Positions 1-8,174 of a DNA stretch of 37,257 bases are shown here, in pieces (the stretch's first letter is position 1; each line of letters starts with the position of its first letter). The stretch comes from Coprococcus sp. (lineage in GTDB: Bacteria > Bacillota > Clostridia > Lachnospirales > Lachnospiraceae). A program made the translations under genes and the position numbers. The notes beneath the pieces are model-generated. The model saw only the letters and a program-made list of their open reading frames with translations. It was not told the DNA's origin and made no database searches. Location: positions 1-37,257 of the forward strand of contig JAEDHX010000011.1 of the NCBI GenBank assembly GCA_016296785.1, given 5' to 3'.

Positions 1-34
1 ATATTCTTTTACAATGATGCTCTGAATATTTCCG

Positions 35-67
35 CTATATCCTTTTGTAAAAGAGATACACAGACAT
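35..67 (-). other. Possible start of a gene running off the window, or a 10-codon ORF
   Basis: On the minus strand an AAGGAG (75-80) sits 7 nt before an ATG (65-67), but that frame stops at TAG (35-37) after 10 codons. The neighbouring frame stays open to the window edge, so a frameshifted or misread gene start is possible. No product can be recognised from so little sequence. It lies directly downstream of the VOC gene on the same strand. Confidence 0.25.
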
Positions 68-98
68 TTTAGTTCTCCTTTTCAATCTTCATAATACC

Positions 99-482
99 TT
101 ATTCTGTTATCTCAATCTGATTTCCTTCAATTCCTACAATACAACTTTCATAATAACCATCACCGGTTGTCCTTGGTCCACTAATAACAGTATAACCATC
201 ATTTTTCATTTTCTCTGTTAATTCATCAACAGCCTTTTTACTTCCAAGACTAAAGGCAATGTGAATATACCCTGTGCGGTTTAATGATTTTTCATCATCA
301 TTCATCTGAGGTCTATTCATAATTTCTAATCTTGCACCATCTTCAAAACTCAGAAAATAAGAATAAAAATCTGTTTTCTTATTATGATAACCTTCATTTG
401 ATTTGGCATTAAAATATTTCACAAAAAAATCTTTTGCATTTTCTAAATCATTTACATACATTGCAATATGCTCTATATGCAT
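99..482 (-). CDS. VOC (glyoxalase/bleomycin-resistance) superfamily protein
   Basis: A 127-residue protein of single-VOC-domain size. It opens with the typical first strand of the fold (MHIEHIAMYVNDLENAKDFF), where the early His is a usual metal ligand. A second His lies in the middle (GYIHIAFSLG), and the C-terminus has the family-typical end GIEGNQIEIT with a Glu ligand. This fits a metal-dependent lyase or isomerase of the glyoxalase group, but the substrate cannot be read from sequence. I chose the ATG at 480-482 because GGAGGTG lies 6 nt upstream. A longer reading from 515 lacks such a site. It has its own promoter and is probably monocistronic, since the adjacent Fe-S operon ends in a terminator. 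Cytosolic. Family call fairly sure, function unknown. Confidence 0.8.
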   Translation of the reverse strand: MHIEHIAMYVNDLENAKDFFVKYFNAKSNEGYHNKKTDFYSYFLSFEDGARLEIMNRPQMNDDEKSLNRTGYIHIAFSLGSKKAVDELTEKMKNDGYTVISGPRTTGDGYYESCIVGIEGNQIEITE

Positions 483-541
483 AAACTTCACCTCCACAAC
501 TTCCGATTTACACATCTCCTGACAGGTATTTCTTCATCAAC

Positions 542-570
542 ATTATATATTATAATAATAGTCATAACAA
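542..570 (-). promoter_or_regulatory. Sigma-A-type promoter of the VOC gene
   Basis: On the minus strand TTGTTA (565-570) and TATAAT (542-547) are separated by exactly 17 nt, giving a start near 535, about 53 nt before the VOC start codon. Confidence 0.6.
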
Positions 571-615
571 CAACTGAATTTGCGGTGTTTACACATTTGC
601 ACCCAGAATCAAGAC

Positions 616-661
616 AAAAAAAGGGCTATTCAAACCAAATTATATCGTCTGAATAGCCCTA
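616..661 (-). terminator. Terminator of the scaffold/GGGtGRT operon
   Basis: The inverted repeat 621-632 / 650-660 forms a stem of about 11 bp. On the minus strand it is followed by a run of seven T. It lies downstream of the GGGtGRT gene, beyond the tandem repeat, so the repeat is probably transcribed in the 3' UTR. Confidence 0.8.
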
Positions 662-675
662 CAATATTTTCATTT

Positions 676-900
676 TCTCATCCACTCAACTAATCTCAGT
701 CTGCGTTTCACTTGACTTCGATAAGGTTCGAGAACGGCCTCGCACTAAATTCACACTTCGTGCTTTGCACTCGTGTTCATTAAGTTGCTTTCTCATCCAC
801 TCAACTAAACTCAACCTTCGGCTTCGCCTCGATTTCGTTAAGGTTCGGGATGGGCTTTCGTACTAAATTCAAGCTTCGCCTTTGGCTCGCTTTCATTAAG
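676..900. repeat. Nested tandem repeat in the 3' UTR: two ~110 bp units, four ~39 bp subunits
   Basis: Two imperfect units, 676-784 and 791-900, both begin with TCTCATCCACTCAACTAA-like sequence and end in ATTAAG. Each unit contains two related subunits starting ACTAA and ending TAAG: 689-725, 744-784, 804-842 and 862-900. The last two are both exactly 39 bp. Read on the minus strand, the two 39-mers encode similar 13-residue strings without stops, but the older copies drift out of frame, so coding is unlikely. Short GC-rich inverted motifs such as CTTCGGCTTCGCCTCG suggest RNA structure. It lies between the GGGtGRT stop codon and the operon terminator. Confidence 0.75.
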
Positions 901-910
901 TACTCAATGC

Positions 911-1921
911 CTAGAACTTACCAGCCTTAGCTGCTTCTTCGATACTAACTGCAACAGCAACAGTCATACCTACCATTGGATTGTTACCGGCGCCGATAAG
1001 ACCCATCATCTCTACGTGTGCAGGAACTGATGAAGATCCAGCGAACTGAGCATCTGAGTGCATACGTCCAAGTGTATCTGTCATACCATATGAAGCAGGA
1101 CCAGCTGCCATGTTATCTGGGTGAAGTGTACGTCCTGTACCACCACCTGACGCAACTGAGAAGTACTTCTTACCCTGCTCGATACATTCCTTCTTGTAAG
1201 TACCTGCTACAGGATGCTGGAAACGAGTTGGGTTTGTTGAGTTACCTGTGATAGATACGTCAACGCCCTCCTTGTGCATGATAGCTACACCTTCTGGTAC
1301 TGAGTTAGCACCATAGCAGTTAACCTTTGCACGAAGTCCTTCTGAATATGACTTACGGAATACTTCCTTAACTTCGTTTGTATATGGATCATACTCTGTC
1401 TCAACAAATGTGAAACCGTTAATTCTTGCAATAATCTGAGCTGCGTCCTTACCAAGACCGTTAAGAATAACTCTAAGAGGCTCTTTACGAACTTTGTTGG
1501 CCTTCTCAGCGATACCGATAGCACCCTCAGCAGCTGCAAATGACTCATGTCCTGCTAAGAATGCAAAACACTTTGTCTCTTCCTCAAGAAGCATCTTACC
1601 AAGGTTACCATGTCCAAGACCAACCTTACGTGTATCTGCAACAGAACCTGGAATACAGAATGCCTGAAGTCCCTCACCGATTGCAGCAGCAGCATCAGCA
1701 GCTCTCTTGCAACCCTTCTTAATTGCTATAGCAGCACCAACTGTGTATGCCCAGCAAGCATTCTCAAAACAAATTGGCTGAATGCCCTTAATCTGGTTAT
1801 ATACGTCTAAGCCAGCGTCCTTAGTAATCTTCTCTGCCTCTTCAATAGAAGCGATACCGTAGCTATTTAAAACGCTGTTGATTTTATCAATTCTTCTCTC
1901 ATATGATTCAAATAAAGCCAT
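911..1921 (-). CDS. GGGtGRT family protein
   Basis: A 336-residue soluble protein of the family named after its glycine motif. The signature ASGGGTGRTLHPDN lies near residue 258. It is also rich in Gly/Ala-containing conserved stretches (GLGHGNLGK, HESFAAAEGA, GLIGAGNNPMVGMT), suggesting a nucleotide- or cofactor-binding fold. No signal peptide or membrane segment. AAGGAGGTAACGAAA stands before the ATG. It follows the scaffold-like gene after 18 nt, and from established annotation the two families recur as a pair in Clostridia and Bacteroidetes. Its biochemical role is, to my knowledge, unestablished. Partnership with an Fe-S scaffold suggests a metal-cluster-related function, but that is inference. 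Confidence 0.9.
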   Translation of the reverse strand: MALFESYERRIDKINSVLNSYGIASIEEAEKITKDAGLDVYNQIKGIQPICFENACWAYTVGAAIAIKKGCKRAADAAAAIGEGLQAFCIPGSVADTRKVGLGHGNLGKMLLEEETKCFAFLAGHESFAAAEGAIGIAEKANKVRKEPLRVILNGLGKDAAQIIARINGFTFVETEYDPYTNEVKEVFRKSYSEGLRAKVNCYGANSVPEGVAIMHKEGVDVSITGNSTNPTRFQHPVAGTYKKECIEQGKKYFSVASGGGTGRTLHPDNMAAGPASYGMTDTLGRMHSDAQFAGSSSVPAHVEMMGLIGAGNNPMVGMTVAVAVSIEEAAKAGKF

Positions 1922-1939
1922 TTTCGTTACCTCCTTCTA

Positions 1940-2647
1940 TTATTTAGCAATCTCTTTATCAGTTCTTGGATCAATGATCTTAACAGCATCAGCAACACGA
2001 CCATACTGACCACATGACTTCTCATAAGCAGTATTAGGATCGTCGCCCTTCTTGATAAAGTCTGTCATCTTACCAAGATTTACAAACTGATAACCAATGA
2101 TAAGGTCATCTGCATCAAGAGCAATACCTGTTACATAACCTTCTGCCATCTCAAGGTATCTAGGGCCCTTCTTAAGAGTACCATACATAGTACCAACCTG
2201 TGAACGAAGTCCCTTACCAAGATCTTCAAGACCTGCACCAATAGGAAGTCCATCCTCTGAGAATGCACTCTGTGTACGACCATAAACGATCTGAAGGAAT
2301 AACTCTCTCATAGCTGTATTAATAGCATCACAAACAAGGTCTGTGTTAAGTGCTTCCATTACTGTAAGACCTGGAAGAATTTCAGCAGACATAGCAGCTG
2401 AATGTGTCATACCTGAACATCCAATTGTCTCTACTAAAGCTTCCTGAATAATTCCCTCCTTAACATTAAGAGTAAGCTTGCAAGCACCCTGCTGTGGTGC
2501 ACACCAACCAATACCATGTGTTAAACCAGAAATATCCTTAACTTCTTTTGCCTGAACCCATTTAGCTTCCTCAGGTATTGGAGCACATCCATGATGTACG
2601 CCCTGAGCAACTGGACACATGTTTTCAACTTCCTGTGAATAAATCAT
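1940..2647 (-). CDS. Iron-sulfur cluster assembly scaffold-like protein (NifU/IscU-type), paired with GGGtGRT
   Basis: A 235-residue cytosolic protein. The centre carries VETIGCSGMTHSAAMSAE, which resembles the Cys-containing loop of the IscU/NifU N-terminal scaffold fold. Further cysteines are near the N-terminus (NMCPVAQGVHHGCAP, GIGWCAPQQGACK) and near the C-terminus (KSCGQYG), so several cluster ligands are available. It is longer than a standard IscU (~130-150 residues). AAGGAGATAAACA precedes the ATG. It is the first gene of a two-gene operon with the GGGtGRT gene. No good promoter was found in the ~130 nt between the start and the palindromic element. Standard isc/suf partners (cysteine desulfurase, SufB) are absent here, so this may be a specialised rather than general scaffold. 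Confidence 0.8.
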   Translation of the reverse strand: MIYSQEVENMCPVAQGVHHGCAPIPEEAKWVQAKEVKDISGLTHGIGWCAPQQGACKLTLNVKEGIIQEALVETIGCSGMTHSAAMSAEILPGLTVMEALNTDLVCDAINTAMRELFLQIVYGRTQSAFSEDGLPIGAGLEDLGKGLRSQVGTMYGTLKKGPRYLEMAEGYVTGIALDADDLIIGYQFVNLGKMTDFIKKGDDPNTAYEKSCGQYGRVADAVKIIDPRTDKEIAK

Positions 2648-2778
2648 TGTTTATCTCCTTTCAAATTTAAAAATCTAAAAAGCGGTTATGAATATGTATG
2701 AAATTCAAACCATCAGACATATTTTCTCATAAAACAACAATTTAGTCCATAGCTTATTTAAAAAAATTTGCCATATTT

Positions 2779-3017
2779 GCCACGGGGACAGGTCCCGCGG
2801 CTACCAGGCTTAGCCGTAGACAGAACTTAGCAAGGAAGTAGTATAGATTGTTTTGAGGATATTATAATACGTTGGTACTTAACGAATAGCGACGTTAGTC
2901 GTTATGAGTTTAGTACCATTACGTATTATACTAAAGCGCAAGCGGTCCGAAAAACAACTATACTATTCCCTTGCGAAGTTCGTCCGGTTTTTTTGCCGCG
3001 GGACCTGTCCCCATGGC
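2779..3017. mobile_element. Palindromic MITE/REP-like element (239 bp, no ORF)
   Basis: Ends are perfect 18 bp inverted repeats, GGGGACAGGTCCCGCGGC at 2784-2801 and its complement at 2995-3012. They extend outward by four more paired bases after one mismatch (2779-2782 and 3014-3017). The inner arms are also complementary with mismatches: GAACTTAGCAAGG near 2824 matches GAACTTCGCAAGG read on the other strand near 2980, and TATAATACG plus GGTACT-like blocks flank the centre near 2896. The whole element can fold into one long hairpin. Each end also holds a small GGGAC-AG-GTCCC palindrome, like REP sequences mobilised by Y1/RAYT transposases. No transposase is nearby. It fills most of the 2648-3080 gene-free stretch and stops just 7 nt before the PHP promoter's -35. 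Confidence 0.75.
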
Positions 3018-3023
3018 GAGTAG

Positions 3024-3051
3024 TTGAAAAAATGTGGGAAGATTGTATAAT
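3024..3051 (+). promoter_or_regulatory. Promoter of the PHP gene
   Basis: TTGAAA (3024-3029), 16 nt spacer, TATAAT (3046-3051). The predicted start near 3058 gives a ~23 nt leader. It abuts the right end of the palindromic element. Confidence 0.65.
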
Positions 3052-3080
3052 AGGAGATATTATTGGTGTGGAGGTTAGAT

Positions 3081-3935
3081 ATGGATTTGATAGATATGCA
3101 TGTTCACACGACTACCTCTGATGGTTCGTTTACGCCTTCGGAAGTATGTCAGCTTGCAATTGATAAGAAGCTCGCTGCTATTGCTATTACTGATCATGAT
3201 ACAGTTGATGGTATTGCAGAGGCACTTTCCTATGTTAAGGAGCATGATAGTACGCTTGAGGTAATACCCGGTATTGAGCTTTCGTCAATACATAATGGTA
3301 CAGAGATACATATGCTTGGTTTTTATATGGATTATACAAATTCTCTTCTTAACGAACGTCTTCAGGCGGTTAAGGATGCCCGGTTAAAAAGGAACCTCGA
3401 TATGTGCAAATTATTTCAGGCAGATGGAATTGAGATGACACTTGATAAGCTTCAGGCGGGTCATCCTGATACAGTAATTACCAGGGCGCATTTTGCCAGG
3501 GTGTTAATTGAAGAAGGAATATGTACGAACAAGGACCAGGCATTCAAGAAATATTTAAATCCTAATTGCAAATACTATATTCCTGTTCCTGATATGAGCA
3601 GTATTGAAGCAATTGAGCTTATCTCAGAATTTGGCAAGGCTTCATTTATCGCCCACCCTTATCAGTATCATATGAATGACAGAGAACTGGAAGAAATGAT
3701 TTCTCTTTTTGCATCAAAAGGACTTACAGGAATTGAAGTTTACCACTCTTCTACTAATTCTTACGACAGTGGTAAATTAAAAAATCTTGCCGAAAAGTAT
3801 AATCTGCTTACATCCGGTGGAAGTGATTTTCATGGAGTAATAAAACCTGATATAAGCATAGGCTCCGGCAGAGGCGATCTTAGAGTTACTCTCCATCACC
3901 TAACAAGACTAAAGGAATTCTGTAAAAAAAAATAA
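3081..3935 (+). CDS. PHP-domain metal-dependent phosphoesterase (TrpH/RNase AM-like)
   Basis: A 284-residue cytosolic protein spanning a full PHP domain. Metal-ligand motifs are all visible: HVH (H7, H9), the TDHDT motif (D38-D40), E66 in IPGIELS, H77 in EIHMLG, H137 in TRAHFAR, H192 in AHP, and the terminal GSDFHG (D249, H251). The order matches the stand-alone TrpH/YciV-type phosphoesterases, some of which are 3',5'-nucleotide phosphatases or 5'-3' exonucleases acting on short RNA. The exact substrate here is inferred. The ATG at 3081 is chosen because GGAGG lies 6 nt before it. Upstream TTG and GTG codons at 3063 and 3066 are too close to or inside the ribosome site. It is monocistronic: own promoter and terminator. 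Confidence 0.88.
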   Translation: MDLIDMHVHTTTSDGSFTPSEVCQLAIDKKLAAIAITDHDTVDGIAEALSYVKEHDSTLEVIPGIELSSIHNGTEIHMLGFYMDYTNSLLNERLQAVKDARLKRNLDMCKLFQADGIEMTLDKLQAGHPDTVITRAHFARVLIEEGICTNKDQAFKKYLNPNCKYYIPVPDMSSIEAIELISEFGKASFIAHPYQYHMNDRELEEMISLFASKGLTGIEVYHSSTNSYDSGKLKNLAEKYNLLTSGGSDFHGVIKPDISIGSGRGDLRVTLHHLTRLKEFCKKK

Positions 3936-3950
3936 AAGAATAGAACAAAT

Positions 3951-3994
3951 ACCCCTAATACAATCTGATAATCGTATTAGGGGTACTTTAATTT
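3951..3994. terminator. Bidirectional terminator between convergent genes
   Basis: ACCCCTAATAC (3951-3961) pairs with GTATTAGGGGT (3974-3984) around a 12 nt loop. T-rich sequence follows on the plus strand and again on the minus strand. It can end both the PHP gene and the transglutaminase-gene operon. Confidence 0.8.
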
Positions 3995-3998
3995 TCAC

Positions 3999-6017
3999 CT
4001 ATCTAAGTGGCTCTGTTGTAAATTCGTGGCCAAATTCTTTAGCATGCTTTTGTGCCAGTGAATTATTTACTCCATGAACAATAATATGACCATTACCAAG
4101 TGAACCCTCAAGCTTCTTTACACTCTTTGGTATGTATATTTCATATGTTGTATTCGAATCACTAAAGTTACATGAGAAAGCGGATTGTTCAATATACAAA
4201 AGGCCTTCCGGTAAAATAAGCTTTGTAATATACGGATTATTATAAAATGCCGAATAATCAATATACTTTAATCCTGTATTAAAATTAACTGTTTCAAGAT
4301 ATGGAAGCTTATAAAATGCACTATTATATATACCAACAGCATTACTTGGAAGTGTTACAGTCTTTACGTTACACGAAGTAGGTGCAAGTACGTTAACACC
4401 CTTTATGCCTTTATTATTAACAAAATATAGGGAACCATTTTGCAGTATTAATCCATTTTTTGTATAGTAATACTCATTTGACGTTGATATAGTAATATTC
4501 TGGCACGAATATGCAATTCTGCCCCATTCACCATTTACTACATTTGCAAATGCAACCTTTTTATCTATTGGTCCGACTCCCCAGTTTGTAATACCTACAT
4601 TTTCAAGCTTTGCATTTACAACAAGCTGACCAATGGCTCCGGCACTATCTGTATCAATAGCCCCATGTGCAATATAATGTGTATTACTTGGAAGCACAAG
4701 TTTATCCATCTTCTTAGCACTTGGATACTGAACAAGAGTATAGAATGATTTTGTATATAAAATACCATCTTTACTTCTATAGTATTTATTCTTAGCATCA
4801 ACTGTTATTGACTCAAGTCCGCCGGAAAATAATGCATTATCCCATATCATTCGAACAGTTTTCGGGATTTTTACACTCTTTACTTCTCCGGATACAAGTG
4901 TATCAAAATATTGATCCTTACCTAAAGCAACAACCTTATATGTTACGCCATTATAATTTACTGTCTCAGGAATAATTACATTACCTGTTCTCTTTGTGCT
5001 GTATAATGTAGCTTCCTTATATCCGCTTACAATATAGCTGTCCTGACCTACTCTGAATTCCTTGCCAAATTTTACTTTAGGCTTATAATTACCCGATGCC
5101 GCACGCGGAAGCTTATATAAAAATTCAACTCCGGTATTCTTATATGAATAAGCTTTATGATCTTTAAAGCTTTTACTTCCCTTCATAAAACAATCATAAG
5201 AGCCTGTAGCACTAAGCATCATCGATTTATCATCCCAGGTAAGATCACAGTAATACCATCTGCCATTTGACATCTTTACCATATTCCATGCATGCTTCTG
5301 CCCACCTGCATTTCCGGCAGCTATTACATTAGTAACACCGCACTCATTAAGAAGTAAGCTAAAGAGCTTGGCATAGCCTTCACAAACTGTACCTTTATTA
5401 TTTAGTATTCCAATAATATTATGACAATACTCTTCATCAGATGGTACTCCGTATTTATCAACCTTATACTCAGCTGAAAGACAAATCTCTCTCTGAAGAA
5501 TAGCTGCAATTGCATATGGATCAGTCTCGCCTTTTACCAAATCAAGATATCCCTGAAGCTTCTTTGTAATCTTCTTATTCATAGCAACTCTCTTCTTACC
5601 ATTTCTATATGCCGGAATAACTTTTACTTCTATGCCCCCACCTGAAAGGTCAACGGTATTTGAAATCCAATAATATAAAGGATGGTCAAATTTGTACATT
5701 TGCCATACTGATATGGCATCATCTAATGAAAGCCCGTATTTAGTATAATCAAGTTCAATTAATACATTATCAGACTTGGCATTCTTTGATGCTTTATTAT
5801 GAAAGCTCTTAGCGGCTTTATCAAGTTCCTTATACATAGCCTGTAGCTTACCGCCTTTTTTCATCTTGCCAAAGTATTTATAGCCATATGTATTATCACT
5901 TTTACTTACGCTAAACTTATAGCTTCCACCTGCTGCATGAGTGCAAGTAGGAACACATAATACTGTAACCATTACAAATGCTAATAATATTAATAACAGA
6001 TTTCTCTTTTTATTCAT
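3999..6017 (-). CDS. Secreted transglutaminase-like/BspA-type LRR protein (copy 2)
   Basis: 672 residues. The signal peptide (MNKKRN plus a ~17-residue hydrophobic run, likely cut near THAAG at 26-30) indicates export. Residues ~165-265 form a transglutaminase-like cysteine-protease fold with a complete triad: C212 (VCEGYAKLF), H242 (KHAWNMV), D258 (YYCDLTWDD). From ~340 to the end are BspA/LRR_5-type segments with recurrent 'IPxTV', 'LPSNA', 'AFYKLPYLETVNF' and 'AFYNNPYITKLILPEGL' units. No wall-sorting motif, so it is secreted or non-covalently bound. It is a gap-free paralog of the next gene: residues 161-260 match at 81 of 100 positions by hand count. The ATG at 6015-6017 gives both copies the same length. 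It follows 40 nt after copy 1 with no terminator between. Substrate unknown. Confidence 0.85.
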   Translation of the reverse strand: MNKKRNLLLILLAFVMVTVLCVPTCTHAAGGSYKFSVSKSDNTYGYKYFGKMKKGGKLQAMYKELDKAAKSFHNKASKNAKSDNVLIELDYTKYGLSLDDAISVWQMYKFDHPLYYWISNTVDLSGGGIEVKVIPAYRNGKKRVAMNKKITKKLQGYLDLVKGETDPYAIAAILQREICLSAEYKVDKYGVPSDEEYCHNIIGILNNKGTVCEGYAKLFSLLLNECGVTNVIAAGNAGGQKHAWNMVKMSNGRWYYCDLTWDDKSMMLSATGSYDCFMKGSKSFKDHKAYSYKNTGVEFLYKLPRAASGNYKPKVKFGKEFRVGQDSYIVSGYKEATLYSTKRTGNVIIPETVNYNGVTYKVVALGKDQYFDTLVSGEVKSVKIPKTVRMIWDNALFSGGLESITVDAKNKYYRSKDGILYTKSFYTLVQYPSAKKMDKLVLPSNTHYIAHGAIDTDSAGAIGQLVVNAKLENVGITNWGVGPIDKKVAFANVVNGEWGRIAYSCQNITISTSNEYYYTKNGLILQNGSLYFVNNKGIKGVNVLAPTSCNVKTVTLPSNAVGIYNSAFYKLPYLETVNFNTGLKYIDYSAFYNNPYITKLILPEGLLYIEQSAFSCNFSDSNTTYEIYIPKSVKKLEGSLGNGHIIVHGVNNSLAQKHAKEFGHEFTTEPLR

Positions 6018-6031
6018 AAACAATCTTGCAT
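6014..6031 (-). other. Five-codon leader ORF overlapping the copy-2 start
   Basis: On the minus strand AAGG precedes ATG (6029-6031), which encodes MQDCL and stops at TGA (6014-6016). The stop overlaps the ATG of the secreted protein (ATGA). A stronger AAGGAGAG lies further upstream, too far from the main start to serve it directly. The arrangement could couple translation. Confidence 0.3.
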
Positions 6032-6057
6032 AACCTTATGTTATACTCTCCTTCCCC

Positions 6058-8076
6058 CTATTTTATACTACTTGTAGAAAACTCATAGCCATTTTTCTTT
6101 GCATACTTGTATGCATAAGAATTCTTTACTCCATGAATTACAACATGCCCATAATCAAATGAATCAAGTATTGTTTTTACGCTCTTGGGTATATAAATAT
6201 GAAATGTCTTATACCGAATAAAACAATCTGAAAGAGCATTTTTATCAATAAATACAAGTCCCTCCGGAAGAATAAAATTATCTATATTGTCGTTGCAATA
6301 GAATGCATATGAATCCAAGTATTTGAGACCTTTATTAAACTTAACTGACTCAAGATTTGGCAAATCATAGAACGCATTACACTGAACACCAATTGCATTT
6401 CTAGGAAGCGTAATAGTTCTTACGTTACAAGAGGCAGGACCAAGCACATGCTCTCCTTTCATTGAATTACCATCACTTCCATATAGCATAACTCCCTTTT
6501 GAATTATGCAGTTATTCTTAATTGCAAAAATCTTATTCGCCTTTGATATAGTTACTTTTTTACAGGATCTTGCAATATGTCCCCATTGTCCTAAAACTTC
6601 ATTTGAAAAATGAGATTTCTTAGTTAAATGACCGGCACCCCAATTTGTAGTACCTACACTATCAAGATTAGCATTTACTACAAGCTCGCCTATTAATCCA
6701 ACTTCCGCTGTATCAATAGCCCTGTAAGCTATAATATGCGTATTCTTTGGAAGAACAAGCTTTGATATCTTCTTTGATCTAGGATACTGAACTAAAGTAT
6801 AATAATTCTTCGTGTATAAAATACCATTCTTGCTTCTGTAGAATTTATTATACTTATTCACACTAATTGATTTAATACTAGGACACAGCAATGCCGAATC
6901 CCATATCATACGTATTGTTTTAGGCAAACGTATACTATCTACTTTTCCATTTACTAAAGTCTCACCATACTCATCCTTACCTAATCCAACAACCTTATAT
7001 GTAACTCCGTTATACTTTACAGTCTCCGGAATTGTAACATTACCTATTCTTGTGGTTTTATATAAGGTTACTTCCTTATATCCACTTATTAGGTAGCTAT
7101 CCTTTCCCTTCTTGAACGTTTTACCGGGCTTTACCTTAGATTTATAATTACCATAGGAAGCACGTGGAAGCTTGTATAAAAACTCTAATCCGGAACCGTT
7201 TTCTGAATATGCTTCATGATTTGAAAATGCCTTGCTACCTTTCATAAAGTTATTATATGAGCCCGTTTCATATAGCATCATTGAAACATCGTCCCAGGTA
7301 AGATCACAGTAGTACCAGTTACCATTTGCCAGCTTAACCATATTCCAGGCATGATTCTGTCCACCGGCAACACCGGCAACAATAACATTCTCAACTCCGC
7401 ACTCATTAAGTAACAGACTAAGCAGCTTTGCATAGCCTTCACATACAGTTCCCTTCTCTCTCAAAATACCAACTATATTGTGACAATACTCCTCATCTGA
7501 AGGTGCGCCATCATCATCATACTTATATTCTGCCGAAAGACATATCTCTCTTTGAAATATGCTTGCTAAAGCATAAGGGTCAGTCTCACCCTTCGCAAGA
7601 TTAAGATATCCCTGTATTTTATTCTTCAATCTCTTATTCTCATTAACCCTCTTCGTTCCATTCTTGTATTCAGGAACTACTTTAACCTTAAAGCTTTCTG
7701 CAGTGCATATAACATCCTTTGAAATCCAATAATACATTGGATGGTCAAATTTGTATACTATCCAAACCTCCACTGCCTCATCTACAGTAAGTCCATAATT
7801 AGCCAGATCAAATTCCACAAATACATTATTAGAATCTGCATTCTTTGACGAGTTATTATGAAATGCCTTGGCTGCAGCATCAAGATCCTTATACAAGGTC
7901 TGCAGCTTATCACCATTACTAACAGTACCAAAATAATCATAGCCATATGTACTCTCGCTATTCTTATCACTATACTTATAGCCGGAACCAGCCGCATGTA
8001 CATTAGTTTTTATTGATAATACAGCAACAACAACAAATGCTAATAGCAGTGCTAACAAATATTTCTTTTTCTTCAT
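6058..8076 (-). CDS. Secreted transglutaminase-like/BspA-type LRR protein (copy 1)
   Basis: 672 residues, exactly the same length as its tandem neighbour. MKKKKYLL plus a hydrophobic run to VHAAG is a signal peptide. The transglutaminase-like triad falls at identical positions: C212 (VCEGYAKLL), H242 (NHAWNMV), D258 (YYCDLTWDD). The C-terminal ~330 residues are divergent LRR_5/BspA-like units, ending 'VVIHGVKNSYAYKYAKKNGYEF' in two parts, a tail typical of these surface proteins. An in-frame longer reading to 8145 would contain the ribosome site itself, so I start at 8074-8076. First gene of a likely two-gene operon from the promoter at 8175-8203. Related proteins are thought to act in the wall or in host or peptide interaction. 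Function here is not provable. Confidence 0.85.
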   Translation of the reverse strand: MKKKKYLLALLLAFVVVAVLSIKTNVHAAGSGYKYSDKNSESTYGYDYFGTVSNGDKLQTLYKDLDAAAKAFHNNSSKNADSNNVFVEFDLANYGLTVDEAVEVWIVYKFDHPMYYWISKDVICTAESFKVKVVPEYKNGTKRVNENKRLKNKIQGYLNLAKGETDPYALASIFQREICLSAEYKYDDDGAPSDEEYCHNIVGILREKGTVCEGYAKLLSLLLNECGVENVIVAGVAGGQNHAWNMVKLANGNWYYCDLTWDDVSMMLYETGSYNNFMKGSKAFSNHEAYSENGSGLEFLYKLPRASYGNYKSKVKPGKTFKKGKDSYLISGYKEVTLYKTTRIGNVTIPETVKYNGVTYKVVGLGKDEYGETLVNGKVDSIRLPKTIRMIWDSALLCPSIKSISVNKYNKFYRSKNGILYTKNYYTLVQYPRSKKISKLVLPKNTHIIAYRAIDTAEVGLIGELVVNANLDSVGTTNWGAGHLTKKSHFSNEVLGQWGHIARSCKKVTISKANKIFAIKNNCIIQKGVMLYGSDGNSMKGEHVLGPASCNVRTITLPRNAIGVQCNAFYDLPNLESVKFNKGLKYLDSYAFYCNDNIDNFILPEGLVFIDKNALSDCFIRYKTFHIYIPKSVKTILDSFDYGHVVIHGVKNSYAYKYAKKNGYEFSTSSIK

Positions 8077-8081
8077 ACCCC

Positions 8082-8105
8082 TTATTGTATAGCATATGGT
8101 GCCAT
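8082..8105 (-). other. Seven-codon leader ORF ahead of the copy-1 start
   Basis: AAGGAGAG precedes ATG (8103-8105) closely. The frame encodes MAPYAIQ and stops at TAA (8082-8084), 5 nt before the main ATG. The same arrangement, with related sequence, precedes copy 2. Confidence 0.3.
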
Positions 8106-8174
8106 ACTCTCCTTTCCTCATTAATATACTATTAAATAGTTTCAAAATCCGTTCTCATTTACCAATATAATATA

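Noticed and set aside
676..900. CRISPR array
   Set aside because: Repeats are imperfect and contiguous with no unique spacers of constant length, and no cas genes are present.
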